Below, one piece after another: positions 9,127 to 19,636 of a stretch of DNA of 64,000 nucleotides (its first letter is position 1; each line of letters begins with the position of its first letter). This DNA comes from Rhodospirillaceae bacterium (GTDB lineage Bacteria > Pseudomonadota > Alphaproteobacteria > MPNO01 > UBA2964): the NCBI GenBank assembly GCA_002720855.1, contig PBIN01000015.1, positions 186,001 through 250,000 of the forward strand, written 5' to 3'. The position numbers were made by a program, and so were the translations under genes. A model generated the notes under the pieces. The model searched no databases. It saw nothing but the letters and a program-made list of their open reading frames with translations, and had not been told where the DNA came from.

Positions 9127-9295
9127 ACTATGCTCCCTGCTTTAATCTCATAGATAGATCCCAACGTGGTTTTTGAGAGTTTACTGGTTAGCGCCCCAAT
9201 GCCAAAGAGCGACAACGTTCAAATTTTGGTTGAAATGGCGCTGCAGAACGGCCTGGAATGGTATGAAATTATGCGATTTAAAGCGCTCGATAGCC

Positions 9296-9323
9296 TTGAC
9301 ACACGGGGTGTTGGGACTATATT
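9296..9323 (+). promoter_or_regulatory. sigma70-type promoter for rplU-rpmA
   Basis: TTGACA (9296-9301) and TATATT (9318-9323) are separated by 16 bp, about 80 bp before the rplU start. Both hexamers are near consensus, which suits a highly expressed ribosomal protein operon. Confidence 0.7.
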
Positions 9324-9403
9324 TCGGCCTCCCTTAAACGGGCGAGGATATTTCGCAGTGAAATATAGTTTACGCCCGTTGTTTTTTGCTGTGTTGGAGC
9401 ATC

Positions 9404-9958
9404 ATGTACGCAGTCGTAAAAACTGGCGGTAAACAGTACCGCGTCGCGAAGGATGACGTGATTGTCGTCGAGAAACTTGCCGCCGATGCGGGAAGTTCCG
9501 TCGAGCTCGACAACGTGCTCATTCTCGACAACGGCAAGGAAACAGTTGTTGGGACGCCTCTGGTAGACGGCGCACGCGTCGCCGCGACAGTGCTCGACCA
9601 AACCCGCAGCGAAAAAATTATCGTGTTCAAGAAAAAACGCCGCAAAGATTACAAGCGGAAAAAGGGACACAGACAGAATATAACCGTCCTCCGAATTACT
9701 GATATTCTGGCCAAGGGACAGAAAGCAAGCGCAGCGAAAAAAGCGGCACCAAAAACCGAAGCCGCCGCCGAACCAAAAGAAGAAGCTACAGAGGCAGCGC
9801 CTGCAAAAGCCGCTGCAAAGAAAGCGCCAGCCAAGAAAGCGGCAAAGAAAACCGCTAAGAAGGCACCCGCGAAAAAAGCAGCCAAGAAGGCAGCTAAAAA
9901 AGCACCGGCGAAAAAAGCAGCGAAAAAGGCTGCAAAAAAAGCGCCTGCGAAGAAATAG
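9404..9958 (+). CDS. rplU: 50S ribosomal protein L21 with a long Lys/Ala-rich tail
   Basis: Residues 1-103 are L21 of the large ribosomal subunit: [16 protein letters not shown] at the start and [17 protein letters not shown] near residue 80 are diagnostic. About 80 further residues form an extension: first a mixed [18 protein letters not shown] segment, then repeats of the [12 protein letters not shown] type like histone H1 tails. L21 is usually about 103 residues. ATG 9404 is chosen because the family begins MYAVVK; an upstream in-frame start at 9386 would add six residues. It leads the rplU-rpmA operon behind a strong promoter. Confidence 0.95.
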   Translation: MYAVVKTGGKQYRVAKDDVIVVEKLAADAGSSVELDNVLILDNGKETVVGTPLVDGARVAATVLDQTRSEKIIVFKKKRRKDYKRKKGHRQNITVLRITDILAKGQKASAAKKAAPKTEAAAEPKEEATEAAPAKAAAKKAPAKKAAKKTAKKAPAKKAAKKAAKKAPAKKAAKKAAKKAPAKK

Positions 9959-9976
9959 AATTTAGGAGACAGATAG

Positions 9977-10234
9977 ATGGCTCATAAAAAAGCTGGTGGT
10001 AGTTCCCGCAATGGTCGCGATACAGAAGGCCGCCGACTGGGTGTGAAGAAATCTGGCGGCCAGGCTGTCACTGCGGGTAATATTATTATCCGCCAGCGTG
10101 GTACGAAGTATCACCCCGGAGACAATGTTGGTATTGGCCGGGACCACACAATTTTCGCAACGGCTGAGGGCCGTGTAAATTTTGCACGCAAGGCACAAGG
10201 GCGGATATATGTTTCGGTGGAGCCGAACGCCTAA
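9977..10234 (+). CDS. rpmA: 50S ribosomal protein L27
   Basis: 85 residues, normal length. The N-terminus [15 protein letters not shown] is the classical L27 start whose tail reaches the peptidyl transferase centre; no Firmicutes-type cleavable extension is present. [12 protein letters not shown] and [15 protein letters not shown] follow. It lies 18 nt after rplU with GGAGA before the ATG, and a strong terminator follows. Confidence 0.98.
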   Translation: MAHKKAGGSSRNGRDTEGRRLGVKKSGGQAVTAGNIIIRQRGTKYHPGDNVGIGRDHTIFATAEGRVNFARKAQGRIYVSVEPNA

Positions 10235-10270
10235 ACGACCTTCCATAGGCTGCTAAGGCAGCAGGATTGG

Positions 10271-10300
10271 GGGGGAATAAATTATTCCCCCTTTTTATTT
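10271..10300 (+). terminator. rho-independent terminator after rpmA
   Basis: GGGGGAATAA (10271-10280) and TTATTCCCCC (10282-10291) form a hairpin followed by TTTTTATTT. It ends the rplU-rpmA transcript before obgE. Confidence 0.85.
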
Positions 10301-10302
10301 GA

Positions 10303-11369
<1,067 letters not shown>

Positions 11370-11370
<1 letters not shown>

Positions 11371-12497
11371 TGTCTGACAATAAAAATTCGTTGTCTTCTG
11401 CCAACCGACTGATTGTAAAGGTAGGCTCAGCACTGTTGACGACCGACGACGCCGAGGGCCTGAATCAAGACTGGCTGGATGCGCTGGCCGATGACGTTGC
11501 CACTTATGTGTCGAATGGAACGCAGGTCATTATCGTATCGTCCGGTGCGGTAGCCGTTGGACGTCAGGCGCTCAGCCTGTCAGAAACAGCGCTACGGCTC
11601 GAAGAAAAACAAGCAGCTGCAGCAGCAGGACAAATCGGCCTATTTCATGCCTGGCAAAGAGCTTTCGCACGCCACGACCTTCAAACCGCTCAAATCCTTC
11701 TGACACCCAGCGACACCGAGGAACGCCGCCGCCATTTAAACGCCCGCAATACAATGGAAACTTTGCTGGGACTTGGTGCTGTGCCGGTCATCAATGAAAA
11801 CGACACGGTTGCCACCGAAGAAATCCGGTTCGGGGACAATGATCGACTGGCTGCACGTGTCGCCCAAATGATCGGCGCGGATACGCTCGCTCTGCTATCG
11901 GATATCGACGGCCTGTATTCAGCGGATCCAAAAAAGGACTCTGATGCACAATTTATAGAAGAGGTTTCTGAGATTACTGCCGCTGTAGAAGCAATGGCTG
12001 GTGAAGCTGGACCCGGTTATTCGTCCGGCGGCATGGTTACCAAAATCGAAGCGGCCAAGATTGCAACGCGTGCCGGATGTGCCGTCGTCATTGCTGACGG
12101 CAAGGAGCTCCACAGCCTATCCAATATAGAATCCGGAAAAAAATGCACATGGTTTCTGGCCACAGCAAACCCCTCCACCGCACGCAAACGTTGGATTGCC
12201 GGTGCTTTGACGACGAGTGGCGCATTGGCCATCGATGATGGTGCGCGCACAGCGCTTGGTAGCGGAAAGAGTCTTCTGCCCGCAGGTGTGACGAAAGTGT
12301 CAGGCGACTTCGAACGTGGCGATGCTGTTATTATTGAAGACGCATCAGGAAACCGGCTGGGATGCGGCCTTATTGCCTATTCCTCAAATGATGCCAAATT
12401 AATTGCCGGACATAAAACCGGTGAAATTGAAGCATTGCTCGGCTACCGTGGCCGAGACGAAATGATCCACCGCGACGATCTGGTAATCGACGGATAG
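11370..12497 (+). CDS. proB: glutamate 5-kinase
   Basis: First step of proline synthesis: phosphorylation of glutamate. An amino acid kinase domain (residues about 15-255; [49 protein letters not shown]) is followed by a C-terminal PUA domain (about 280-370). 375 residues. It is translationally coupled to obgE and followed 10 nt later by proA, which encodes the next enzyme. Confidence 0.97.
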
Positions 12498-12507
12498 CGA
12501 ACAGAAG

Positions 12508-13806
12508 ATGACTGACACAGCCAATGGCGAAACCAAATTTAAGGATGATGCAGCGCTGCACGAAGCGATGACCGCAATCGGTACCTCCGCCCGCAATGCG
12601 GTTCGTGAACTATCGACAGTTCCAAGCGAGTCAAAGAATAAGGCACTCATCGAAGCTGCTAAATCCATCCGTGAGTCCAGGGAAACACTTAAGACCGCAA
12701 ATGGTTTGGATATGTCAGCAGCAGAGGAAAAGGGCATATCGGGTGCGATACTGGACCGACTTCTCCTCGACGATTCCCGCATCGACGGGATGGCAAAGGG
12801 CCTCGAAGACATTGCGGCATTGGACGATCCGGTTGGAGCCGTCATGGCAGAATGGGACCGGCCAAACGGGTTACAGATTCAGCGTGTCCGGGTACCTCTC
12901 GGTGTAATCGGGATCATCTATGAATCACGGCCGAACGTAACGGCTGATGCCGGTGGTCTATGCCTAAAATCAGGCAACGCCGCGATTCTGAGAGGAGGAT
13001 CCGAAAGTTTCCATTCATCCTCAGCAATTATGGATTGTCTGCAAGACGGATTGCGGATGGCAAACTTACCAACGGGAGCGATACAGCAGGTACCGACTCG
13101 TGACCGCGCCGGCGTCGGCAAAATGCTTACAATGTCCGATCACATTGACATCATCGTTCCACGCGGCGGCAAATCCTTGATCGAACGCGTTCAGAACGAA
13201 AGCCGGGTGCCGGTCATTGCTCATTTAGATGGTAATTGTCACATTTTTGTCGACAAAGCCGCCGATCCCGAGATGGCGAAAGAGGTGGTCTATAATGCCA
13301 AAATGCGCCGTCCCGGTATTTGCGGAGCCACGGAAAGTTTGGTTGTCGACCGGTCTGCCGCAGTGCAGTTATTGCCGCCCATCATCGAGGCCCTGTCTAC
13401 AGCGGGTTGCGAAATTCGCGGCGATGAAGATACGCAAGCACTGGATACTCGCGTGCGCGCTGCTACGGATGAGGATTGGGATACCGAATATCTCGACACA
13501 ATAATTTCCGTTAAGCAAGTGGATGGTGTTGGAGAAGCGATCAACCATATCAATCGCCATGGATCACATCACACAGATTCAATCGTGACAAACGACACCC
13601 AGGCAGCGACGGAGTTTCTTGATCGCATTGACTCCGCAATCGTCCTTCATAACGCTTCGACCCAATTCGCGGACGGCGGTGAATTCGGCATGGGTGCCGA
13701 AATTGGAATTTCGACCGGCAGACTACACGCCCGCGGTCCTGTTGGCGTTGAACAACTCACCACTTTCAAATATGTGGTGCGCGGTGACGGACAGGTACGG
13801 CCCTGA
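12508..13806 (+). CDS. proA: gamma-glutamyl phosphate reductase
   Basis: Second step of proline synthesis: NADPH-dependent reduction of glutamyl phosphate to glutamate semialdehyde. 432 residues of the aldehyde dehydrogenase superfamily. The catalytic Cys is in [10 protein letters not shown] near residue 270; other family blocks are [20 protein letters not shown] and [22 protein letters not shown]. The substrate is unstable, which fits its position beside proB. The stop codon TGA lies inside CTGA, where the C is the first base of the proposed nadD start. Confidence 0.97.
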   Translation: MTDTANGETKFKDDAALHEAMTAIGTSARNAVRELSTVPSESKNKALIEAAKSIRESRETLKTANGLDMSAAEEKGISGAILDRLLLDDSRIDGMAKGLEDIAALDDPVGAVMAEWDRPNGLQIQRVRVPLGVIGIIYESRPNVTADAGGLCLKSGNAAILRGGSESFHSSSAIMDCLQDGLRMANLPTGAIQQVPTRDRAGVGKMLTMSDHIDIIVPRGGKSLIERVQNESRVPVIAHLDGNCHIFVDKAADPEMAKEVVYNAKMRRPGICGATESLVVDRSAAVQLLPPIIEALSTAGCEIRGDEDTQALDTRVRAATDEDWDTEYLDTIISVKQVDGVGEAINHINRHGSHHTDSIVTNDTQAATEFLDRIDSAIVLHNASTQFADGGEFGMGAEIGISTGRLHARGPVGVEQLTTFKYVVRGDGQVRP

Positions 13807-14438
13807 CACAAAATTCCAAAATTTTACGCCACGAAATTCGTCCGGGTCTCAGCGGTAGCGGAAAACGGATCGGGCTCCTCGGCGGATCGTTCAATCCCGC
13901 GCATGAGGGTCATCTACACATCTCCCGGGAAGCCTTAAAACGCATAAACCTGGATGCAGTATGGTGGCTGGTCTCGCCGCAAAACCCATTAAAAGATATG
14001 AGCGATATGGCACCATTCAAAGACCGCCTGGATAGTGCAAGCGTGGTAGCTCGGGACCCAAGAATTATCGTTACTGACCTTGAAGCAAAATTAAACACAC
14101 GATTTACCATCGACAGTATGAAACTTTTAAAAACCAGCTTTCCCGAAAAACGATTCGTTTGGATCATGGGCGCCGATAATTTACTTCAGTTTCCGCAATG
14201 GAAAGACTGGGAGAAGCTGTTCTCGACGGTGCCCATTGCGATTTTTGATCGTGCGCCGTATTCTGTACAAGCGTTAGCTGGAAAGGCTGCGCAAGTGTTT
14301 GCTAGGAGTAGGCTTACAACGCAATATGCGAGAAATCTGGCTGACTTTACGCCACCTGCCTGGACGTTTTTCCGGATGCCGTTACACCCAGCGACGGCAA
14401 CTGAAATTCGGGCAAACCGAAAATCATCCCCTTCATAA
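13803..14438 (+). CDS. nadD: nicotinate-nucleotide adenylyltransferase, proposed CTG start
   Basis: NadD adenylates nicotinate mononucleotide in NAD synthesis. The nucleotidyltransferase motif [18 protein letters not shown] and the region [12 protein letters not shown] are clear, followed by [14 protein letters not shown] and near the end [11 protein letters not shown]. The frame opens after TGA 13785-13787 and contains no ATG, GTG or TTG before the conserved GGSFNP block; the first ATG is 13998, far inside the domain. CTG 13803 overlaps the proA stop as CTGA and has a partial ribosome site (ACAGG) seven bases upstream. ATT 13821 is the alternative. With CTG the protein is 211 residues, the usual size. 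Confidence 0.85.
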   Translation: MTQNSKILRHEIRPGLSGSGKRIGLLGGSFNPAHEGHLHISREALKRINLDAVWWLVSPQNPLKDMSDMAPFKDRLDSASVVARDPRIIVTDLEAKLNTRFTIDSMKLLKTSFPEKRFVWIMGADNLLQFPQWKDWEKLFSTVPIAIFDRAPYSVQALAGKAAQVFARSRLTTQYARNLADFTPPAWTFFRMPLHPATATEIRANRKSSPS

Positions 14439-14456
14439 TAATCCAATGGTGATCCA

Positions 14457-14855
14457 TTGACAGACACGCTCGTTCAAGGTGCTGCCGACACGCCACCTAC
14501 CGACCCTGCATCCGTCCTAGAACTTGTTCGCGAAACTCTGGAAGACCACAAAGCCGAAGATACGGTGATAATCGATCTGCAAGGCAAATCGACGATCGGC
14601 GACTATATGATAATTGCAAGCGGCAATTCGACACGACAGGTTGTTTCGCTCGCAGAAAACCTTGTACAGACGCTTAAGAAACAGGGTCTGCCACCGATTA
14701 AACCCGAGGGACTGCCACAGGGAGATTGGGTCCTCATCGATGCAGGCAATGTAATTGTCCATATTTTCCGTCCCGAAGTTCGCGATTTTTATAAGCTGGA
14801 AAAAATGTGGGAAGCTGACTTGTCGGAAACAAATAACGTCAACACGACGCACTAA
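14457..14855 (+). CDS. rsfS: ribosome silencing factor RsfS
   Basis: RsfS binds L14 and blocks subunit joining under starvation. The domain spans residues about 20-125: VRETLEDHKAEDTVIIDL, GDYMIIASGNSTRQV and GDWVLIDAGNVIVHIFRPEVRDFYKLEKMW. 132 residues. The start is TTG 14457; the only nearby ATG (14445) reads into TGA, so no better start exists. It lies between nadD and rlmH in the normal alphaproteobacterial order. Confidence 0.95.
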   Translation: MTDTLVQGAADTPPTDPASVLELVRETLEDHKAEDTVIIDLQGKSTIGDYMIIASGNSTRQVVSLAENLVQTLKKQGLPPIKPEGLPQGDWVLIDAGNVIVHIFRPEVRDFYKLEKMWEADLSETNNVNTTH

Positions 14856-14875
14856 CGGGTCCGCAACCAATTACC

Positions 14876-15334
14876 ATTCGAATTACAATAGTCGCGGTCG
14901 GGAGATTACGGTCAGACCCCGAAAAATCTATCGTCGAACATTTTAGCAAACGTATTACCTGGCCAGTTGAATTTCGTGAAGTTGAAATAAAAAAGAATCT
15001 GGCAGCTAAGGCCCTCAAACAACAGGAGGGCGCATTGCTGTTGAAAAATTGCCCATCCGGACCCCCTATCGTTGCGCTCGACGAGCGTGGCAAGGAAATT
15101 ACCAGCCGTACCTTCGCAAAGAAAATCAGCGACTGGCAGGATGACGGCATTGGCGATCTAACTTTTGTGATCGGCGGCGCAGAGGGGCTCGATGATGTCG
15201 TGAAACAACGTGCTACTGAGACTATATCCTTTGGCCGCCTCACCTGGCCCCACATGCTTGTGCGTGGCATGCTCGTAGAACAGATTTATAGAGCACAACA
15301 AATCATTGCCGGTCATCCATATCACCGCGATTAA
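14876..15334 (+). CDS. rlmH: 23S rRNA pseudouridine-1915 N3-methyltransferase, proposed ATT start
   Basis: RlmH is a SPOUT methyltransferase of the large subunit. Diagnostic blocks are ITIVAVGRL at the N-terminus, FVIGGAEGLDD (SAM loop) and the C-terminal LTWPHMLVRGMLVEQIYRAQ and GHPYHRD. From the preceding in-frame stop (TAA 14834) to the first beta strand there is no ATG, GTG, TTG or CTG. ATT 14876 gives MRITIVAVGRL, the expected start, and 152 residues, close to the family's 155. No ribosome site is evident. The first conventional start would remove the first strand. Sequencing error cannot be excluded. Confidence 0.88.
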   Translation: MRITIVAVGRLRSDPEKSIVEHFSKRITWPVEFREVEIKKNLAAKALKQQEGALLLKNCPSGPPIVALDERGKEITSRTFAKKISDWQDDGIGDLTFVIGGAEGLDDVVKQRATETISFGRLTWPHMLVRGMLVEQIYRAQQIIAGHPYHRD

Positions 15335-15448
15335 TCGAAGCGCAGAAAATCTGTGATAAATGATGAATAAATGCGCATTTATGCCGCATATTCGCATTTT
15401 GCCGTTATAATCCTTATGTCGGATACAAATAGAAATATAGAAAAGGCC

Positions 15449-17041
15449 ATGTCACCTAACACCGCTCGACGACCTGTTGTTCTTTGCGTGCTTGATGGTT
15501 GGGGCTGGCGTACCGAAGAAGCAGAAAATGCTGTTGCTTTGGCGGATACACCGGTTTTTGACCGTCTCATGACAGAATGCCCAACAGCGCTCCTAAAAAC
15601 ATCAGGAACAGACGTTGGCTTGCCGGACGGACAAATGGGCAACTCGGAAGTCGGTCATCTGAATCTCGGTGCCGGTCGCGTCGTCAATCAGAATATTCAG
15701 CGGATTACAGCCGCTATCGAAGATGGCACTTTGGCGCAAAGCCCGGTCATGGCGGAACTCATTTCGAAACTCTCCGAACATCAGAGTACCTGTCATCTCA
15801 TGGGGTTGATTTCACCAGGCGGGGTTCATTCCGACCAATCCCAAATAGTGGCGCTTGCCCGAATTCTTGACGCCGCCGGCGTAAAAGTAGCGATCCATGC
15901 ATTTCTCGACGGCCGTGATACGCCGCCCAAAAGCGCTGCAGAATATATGAAGGCGTTTTGCGATGATCTGGAACAGCTGCCCAAAGTCTCTGTGGCAACT
16001 GTTACCGGTCGATTTTATGCAATGGACCGGGACAAACGCTGGGACCGTGTCGCCAATGCCTATCAAGCGATTGTCAGCACCAAGGGTGAGCTTGCACCGG
16101 ATCCATTGACTGCGATCGCAAACAGTTATGAAAACGACGTCAGCGATGAATTTGTATTGCCGACTGTTATAGGCGACTACGCTGGGATGCAGGACGGTGA
16201 CGCGGTCCTGATGGGCAATTTTCGCGCCGATCGCGCGCGGGAAATTTTGACGGCCCTTCTCGATCCGGATTTTGAGGGCTTCGACCGCTCAAAAACGGTG
16301 TCGCTCAGTCAGGCGACGGGACTGGTTGAATATTCTGATACTTTGAACCGCTTTATGTCTTCGATCTTTCCGCCCGAAACATTGGATTGCATTTTTGCAG
16401 AGATTGTCGCCGATGCCGGACTCAAGCAGTTTCGTATCGCCGAAACTGAAAAATATGCGCACGTAACATTCTTTTTTAATGGAGGGGTTGAGACACCCTA
16501 CCCGGGGGAAGATCGGGCCCTTATTCCATCGCCCAAAGTTGCGACTTATGACGAAAAACCGGAGATGTCAGCGGTTGAGGTAACTGACCGGCTTATCGAA
16601 GCGATAGACTCCGGTAACTATGATTTCATCTTTGTGAATTATGCCAACCCTGACATGGTTGGACACACAGGAATATTGTCAGCGGCCATTAAGGCTATCG
16701 CGACTGTTGACGAGTGCGTCGGGCGGCTGGAAACCGCCGTAAAGAATGCGGGCGGAACAGTGTTCATTACCGCTGACCATGGAAATGCCGAAACAATGAC
16801 GGACCCCGGAACGGGAAAACCATTCACTTCGCATACGACCAATGTTGTCCCGGCAATTTTATTGAACGCGCCTGCTGAATATAATTCGCTTAATGATGGC
16901 AAGCTTGCGGATGTTGCCCCAACATTGATGACCCTTATGTCGCTTGACCAACCTCCTCAGATGACTGGGCAATCATTAATTGGAACCGCTGAAGCTACAG
17001 TTGACGGCGGAGGAAAGAACCCTGTCTCGGCTTCTATTTAA
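15449..17041 (+). CDS. gpmI: 2,3-bisphosphoglycerate-independent phosphoglycerate mutase
   Basis: Interconverts 3- and 2-phosphoglycerate with two manganese ions. VLCVLDGWGWR holds the first metal Asp, and the nucleophile Ser lies in GQMGNSEVGHLN. Further landmarks are HAFLDGRDTPP, TVTGRFYAMDRDKRWDR, NFRADRARE and ITADHGNAE. From ATG 15449 it has 530 residues, near the usual 510-515; ATG 15416 would add 11 residues and is also possible, and neither has a strong ribosome site. The 3' end overlaps the proposed start of the envC-like gene by 20 nt. Confidence 0.95.
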   Translation: MSPNTARRPVVLCVLDGWGWRTEEAENAVALADTPVFDRLMTECPTALLKTSGTDVGLPDGQMGNSEVGHLNLGAGRVVNQNIQRITAAIEDGTLAQSPVMAELISKLSEHQSTCHLMGLISPGGVHSDQSQIVALARILDAAGVKVAIHAFLDGRDTPPKSAAEYMKAFCDDLEQLPKVSVATVTGRFYAMDRDKRWDRVANAYQAIVSTKGELAPDPLTAIANSYENDVSDEFVLPTVIGDYAGMQDGDAVLMGNFRADRAREILTALLDPDFEGFDRSKTVSLSQATGLVEYSDTLNRFMSSIFPPETLDCIFAEIVADAGLKQFRIAETEKYAHVTFFFNGGVETPYPGEDRALIPSPKVATYDEKPEMSAVEVTDRLIEAIDSGNYDFIFVNYANPDMVGHTGILSAAIKAIATVDECVGRLETAVKNAGGTVFITADHGNAETMTDPGTGKPFTSHTTNVVPAILLNAPAEYNSLNDGKLADVAPTLMTLMSLDQPPQMTGQSLIGTAEATVDGGGKNPVSASI

Positions 17042-18284
17042 ATTATCCCGAAGTACCACCGCGATTGTTGCTTTTTGCTTTCTTTATGCGACGCCAGCGT
17101 TTTCAAAAAACCCGGGGGAAACTTTAAAAAATATCGAGGAAAGCCTTGGTGAGGCGACCTCTAAATCCCGAGCCCTTATTCAAAAAGCGAAAGAGACTAA
17201 ATCAGAGATCAGGAATTTGCGACGACGGTCAGTTGCGGTTGCAGCCAAGGCGAGAGATCACGCCTTTACGCTTATTAAACTTGAGGAACAAATAGCAGAA
17301 CTGGATCAACGCGAATCTGAAAAAAAGCGGTCTTTGACAGTGCAGAAGAAAAAACTGGGGGGTTTAATTTCTGCGCTGCAAAGGATTGCCCTCCATCCGC
17401 CGGTCGCATTGATAGCGCTGCCGGCAACGCCATCAGACACCATTAGAAGCGCATTGCTTTTACGCGGTACCGTACCCGAAATTGAAACTCGTGCTCGAGC
17501 GCTTAGAGGTGACATCAATGCACTCACCGAAATTAGAGCAGCGATTACTGCAGCCCGCCAAAAAATTAAGATCGAGCAAACAGACCTGAAACGTGAACGG
17601 CGTGCCCTCGCCTCTCTAACGTATAAGAAGCTGGACCTCGCAAAGAAAACGAATGCCGCCCAGCGGGATATCGACGCAAAAACGCGCGCACTGGGCAAGA
17701 AGGCTAAAAATCTTAGAGATCTTGTTTCCCGACTGACAATAGAAACTCTCGATAGGGAAAAAGAGCGCCCACCTAAAACCCCAAAAGCTTCGCCAAAACC
17801 AAGAAATCGCAAAAATGTGACAACGGATGGAAAAACACCTGCGTTGGCAAATTTGTCGAATAAACCCCGTATCGCCGCGCCGAGAAAATTCCACCGGCGG
17901 GGATTGCCTGTCGCTGGTCGCGTAACAGTAATTTTTGGTGGAAAAGACCGGAATGGCCGGCGGTCTCGCGGCATTACCGTAAAGGGGCAACCCGGTGCTA
18001 CGGTAATCGCTCCTGGCAGTGGCAAAATCGTTTTTGCTGGACCATTTAAGAGTTTGGGAAACCTCGTAATTATCGAATATAGCCGTCGGTACCACCTGTT
18101 GCTGAGTGGTTTGGCAAGAATTGACGTACCGGTTGGCGAAAAAGTACTGGCGGGCGAACCCGTAGGCATAATACCCTCTACCGATCCGACGGGCACAACC
18201 CTATATCTAGAGTTGCGCCGAAAAGGTCGGCCCATCAATCCCCTGCCGTGGCTTGCGGCAAGACGAGATAGGATACGCGGATAA
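17022..18284 (+). CDS. EnvC-like murein hydrolase activator, M23 peptidase family, proposed CTG start
   Basis: A periplasmic cell-division protein: signal peptide, long coiled coil (residues about 30-240, rich in Lys, Glu, Arg) and a C-terminal LytM/M23 domain (about 295-415: GRVTVIFGGKDRNGRRSRGI, TVIAPGSGKIVFAGPF, NLVIIEYSRRYHLLLSGL). The canonical zinc ligands seem replaced, as in EnvC activators that stimulate amidases without cutting. CTG 17022 has GGAGG eight bases upstream and yields a clean signal peptide (MSRLLFKLSRSTTAIV...ATPAFS). The upstream TTG 16980 would put 14 charged residues before it. It overlaps gpmI and abuts ctpA. Confidence 0.88.
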   Translation: MSRLLFKLSRSTTAIVAFCFLYATPAFSKNPGETLKNIEESLGEATSKSRALIQKAKETKSEIRNLRRRSVAVAAKARDHAFTLIKLEEQIAELDQRESEKKRSLTVQKKKLGGLISALQRIALHPPVALIALPATPSDTIRSALLLRGTVPEIETRARALRGDINALTEIRAAITAARQKIKIEQTDLKRERRALASLTYKKLDLAKKTNAAQRDIDAKTRALGKKAKNLRDLVSRLTIETLDREKERPPKTPKASPKPRNRKNVTTDGKTPALANLSNKPRIAAPRKFHRRGLPVAGRVTVIFGGKDRNGRRSRGITVKGQPGATVIAPGSGKIVFAGPFKSLGNLVIIEYSRRYHLLLSGLARIDVPVGEKVLAGEPVGIIPSTDPTGTTLYLELRRKGRPINPLPWLAARRDRIRG

Positions 18285-19585
18285 TGAATAAACAAATTTT
18301 CGCGGCAGCAGCCGCCCTCACACTGGTCTTGTTGCCGACAAGCGGTAACGCCCAGAAAAATACATCAGAGACATATCGTCAGCTCGATTTGTTTGGCGAT
18401 GTCTTTGAACGTGTCCGCGCTGACTACGTTAAAAAGGTCGGCGATGAAAAACTCATCGAGTCAGCCATCAACGGCATGCTGACCTCTTTGGATCCCCATT
18501 CCAGCTATCTGTCTCCCAAGAGCTTTAAGGATATGCAGGTCCAAACAAAAGGTGAATTTGGTGGTCTCGGCATAGAAGTCACGATGGAAAACGGCTTTGT
18601 AAAAGTTGTCTCTCCTATCGACGACACCCCCGCCTTTCGCGCAGGCCTGAAGTCCGGCGACTACATTACACATCTCGACGACAAGCCGGTTCGGGGTCTT
18701 ACCCTAAGCGAAGCGGTTGAGAGAATGCGCGGATTGGTGAATTCAGACATTAAACTCACGATCCGCCGCGCCGGTCGTGAGCCGTTCGATGTCACGATTA
18801 CACGGGCTGTTATCAAGGTTAGATCGGCTCGTTGGCGTACCGAAGGCGATATCGGTTACTTGCGCCTGACTTCTTTCACCGAACAGTCCGACGTCGGTAT
18901 CGCGAACGGTATGAAGAAGATCAAGGAGAAACTTGGAAGCAAACTCAAGGGTATCGTCCTTGATCTTCGAAACAACCCAGGCGGTCTTCTGGATCAAGCG
19001 GTCAAAGTCTCGGACGCGTTTCTGGATCGTGGAGAAATTGTATCAACCCGTTCCCGGCGAACCGACGACGCTCAACGGTTCAACGCAAAGAAAGGCGACC
19101 TGGCTGAAAAGCTGCCAATCGTCGTTCTCATAAATGGTGGTTCTGCGTCCGCCTCTGAGATTGTTGCCGGCGCTCTACAAGACCATCGTCGCGCAGTCGT
19201 TCTTGGCACGCAATCTTTCGGAAAGGGATCTGTACAGACGATTATTCCGCTATCCGGCCACGGTGCTATTCGACTGACTACCGCACAATATTACACTCCT
19301 TCGGGTCGCTCTATTCAGGCCAAGGGCATAAAACCCGATATCGAGGTCAAACAAGCCCGCCTTGAGACTTTGGATCAAGGCAAGCGTCGGCGTGAGGCAG
19401 ATTTAAAAGGCGCGCTGAAAAACCCCAACTCTCCACAGAATAAAGGCGGAGATGGTGGCGAGGGTAGCGACGGACAAAAAGGCGAGAACGCAAAAGGCAA
19501 TGAAAAACCGTTCGATTACCAACTCGAACGGGCGCTCGATCTTATACGGGGTATATCGCTGTATAACGTCCGCGTCAGCAACTAA
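18284..19585 (+). CDS. ctpA: S41 family carboxy-terminal processing protease
   Basis: A periplasmic serine protease that cleaves C-terminal tails. Signal peptide (IFAAAAALTLVLLPTSGNA), S41 N-terminal region, PDZ domain about residues 85-165 (GGLGIEVTMENGFVKVVSP), then the catalytic domain. The Ser is in NGGSASASEIVAGA and the Lys in GTQSFGKGSVQT. The tail after residue 370 is a Gly/Lys/Asn-rich linker. 433 residues. Its ATG overlaps the stop of the envC-like gene by one base; the EnvC-CtpA pairing is usual and points to septal peptidoglycan work. Confidence 0.96.
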   Translation: MNKQIFAAAAALTLVLLPTSGNAQKNTSETYRQLDLFGDVFERVRADYVKKVGDEKLIESAINGMLTSLDPHSSYLSPKSFKDMQVQTKGEFGGLGIEVTMENGFVKVVSPIDDTPAFRAGLKSGDYITHLDDKPVRGLTLSEAVERMRGLVNSDIKLTIRRAGREPFDVTITRAVIKVRSARWRTEGDIGYLRLTSFTEQSDVGIANGMKKIKEKLGSKLKGIVLDLRNNPGGLLDQAVKVSDAFLDRGEIVSTRSRRTDDAQRFNAKKGDLAEKLPIVVLINGGSASASEIVAGALQDHRRAVVLGTQSFGKGSVQTIIPLSGHGAIRLTTAQYYTPSGRSIQAKGIKPDIEVKQARLETLDQGKRRREADLKGALKNPNSPQNKGGDGGEGSDGQKGENAKGNEKPFDYQLERALDLIRGISLYNVRVSN

Positions 19586-19636
19586 CGCCTGCGTCGAAGC
19601 GGATTAAAGAATAACGTTGGAGATACAGGAGGAACC

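Noticed and set aside
9127-9290. SAM-type riboswitch before the MetE-like gene
   Set aside because: No recognisable SAM riboswitch core in the minus-strand leader.
9166-9432. 88-codon frame before rplU
   Set aside because: It spans the rplU promoter and start, has no ribosome site and no domain.
17306-18295. 329-codon frame on the minus strand
   Set aside because: Antisense to the envC-like gene and Ser/Arg-rich without domains; a shadow of the real gene.
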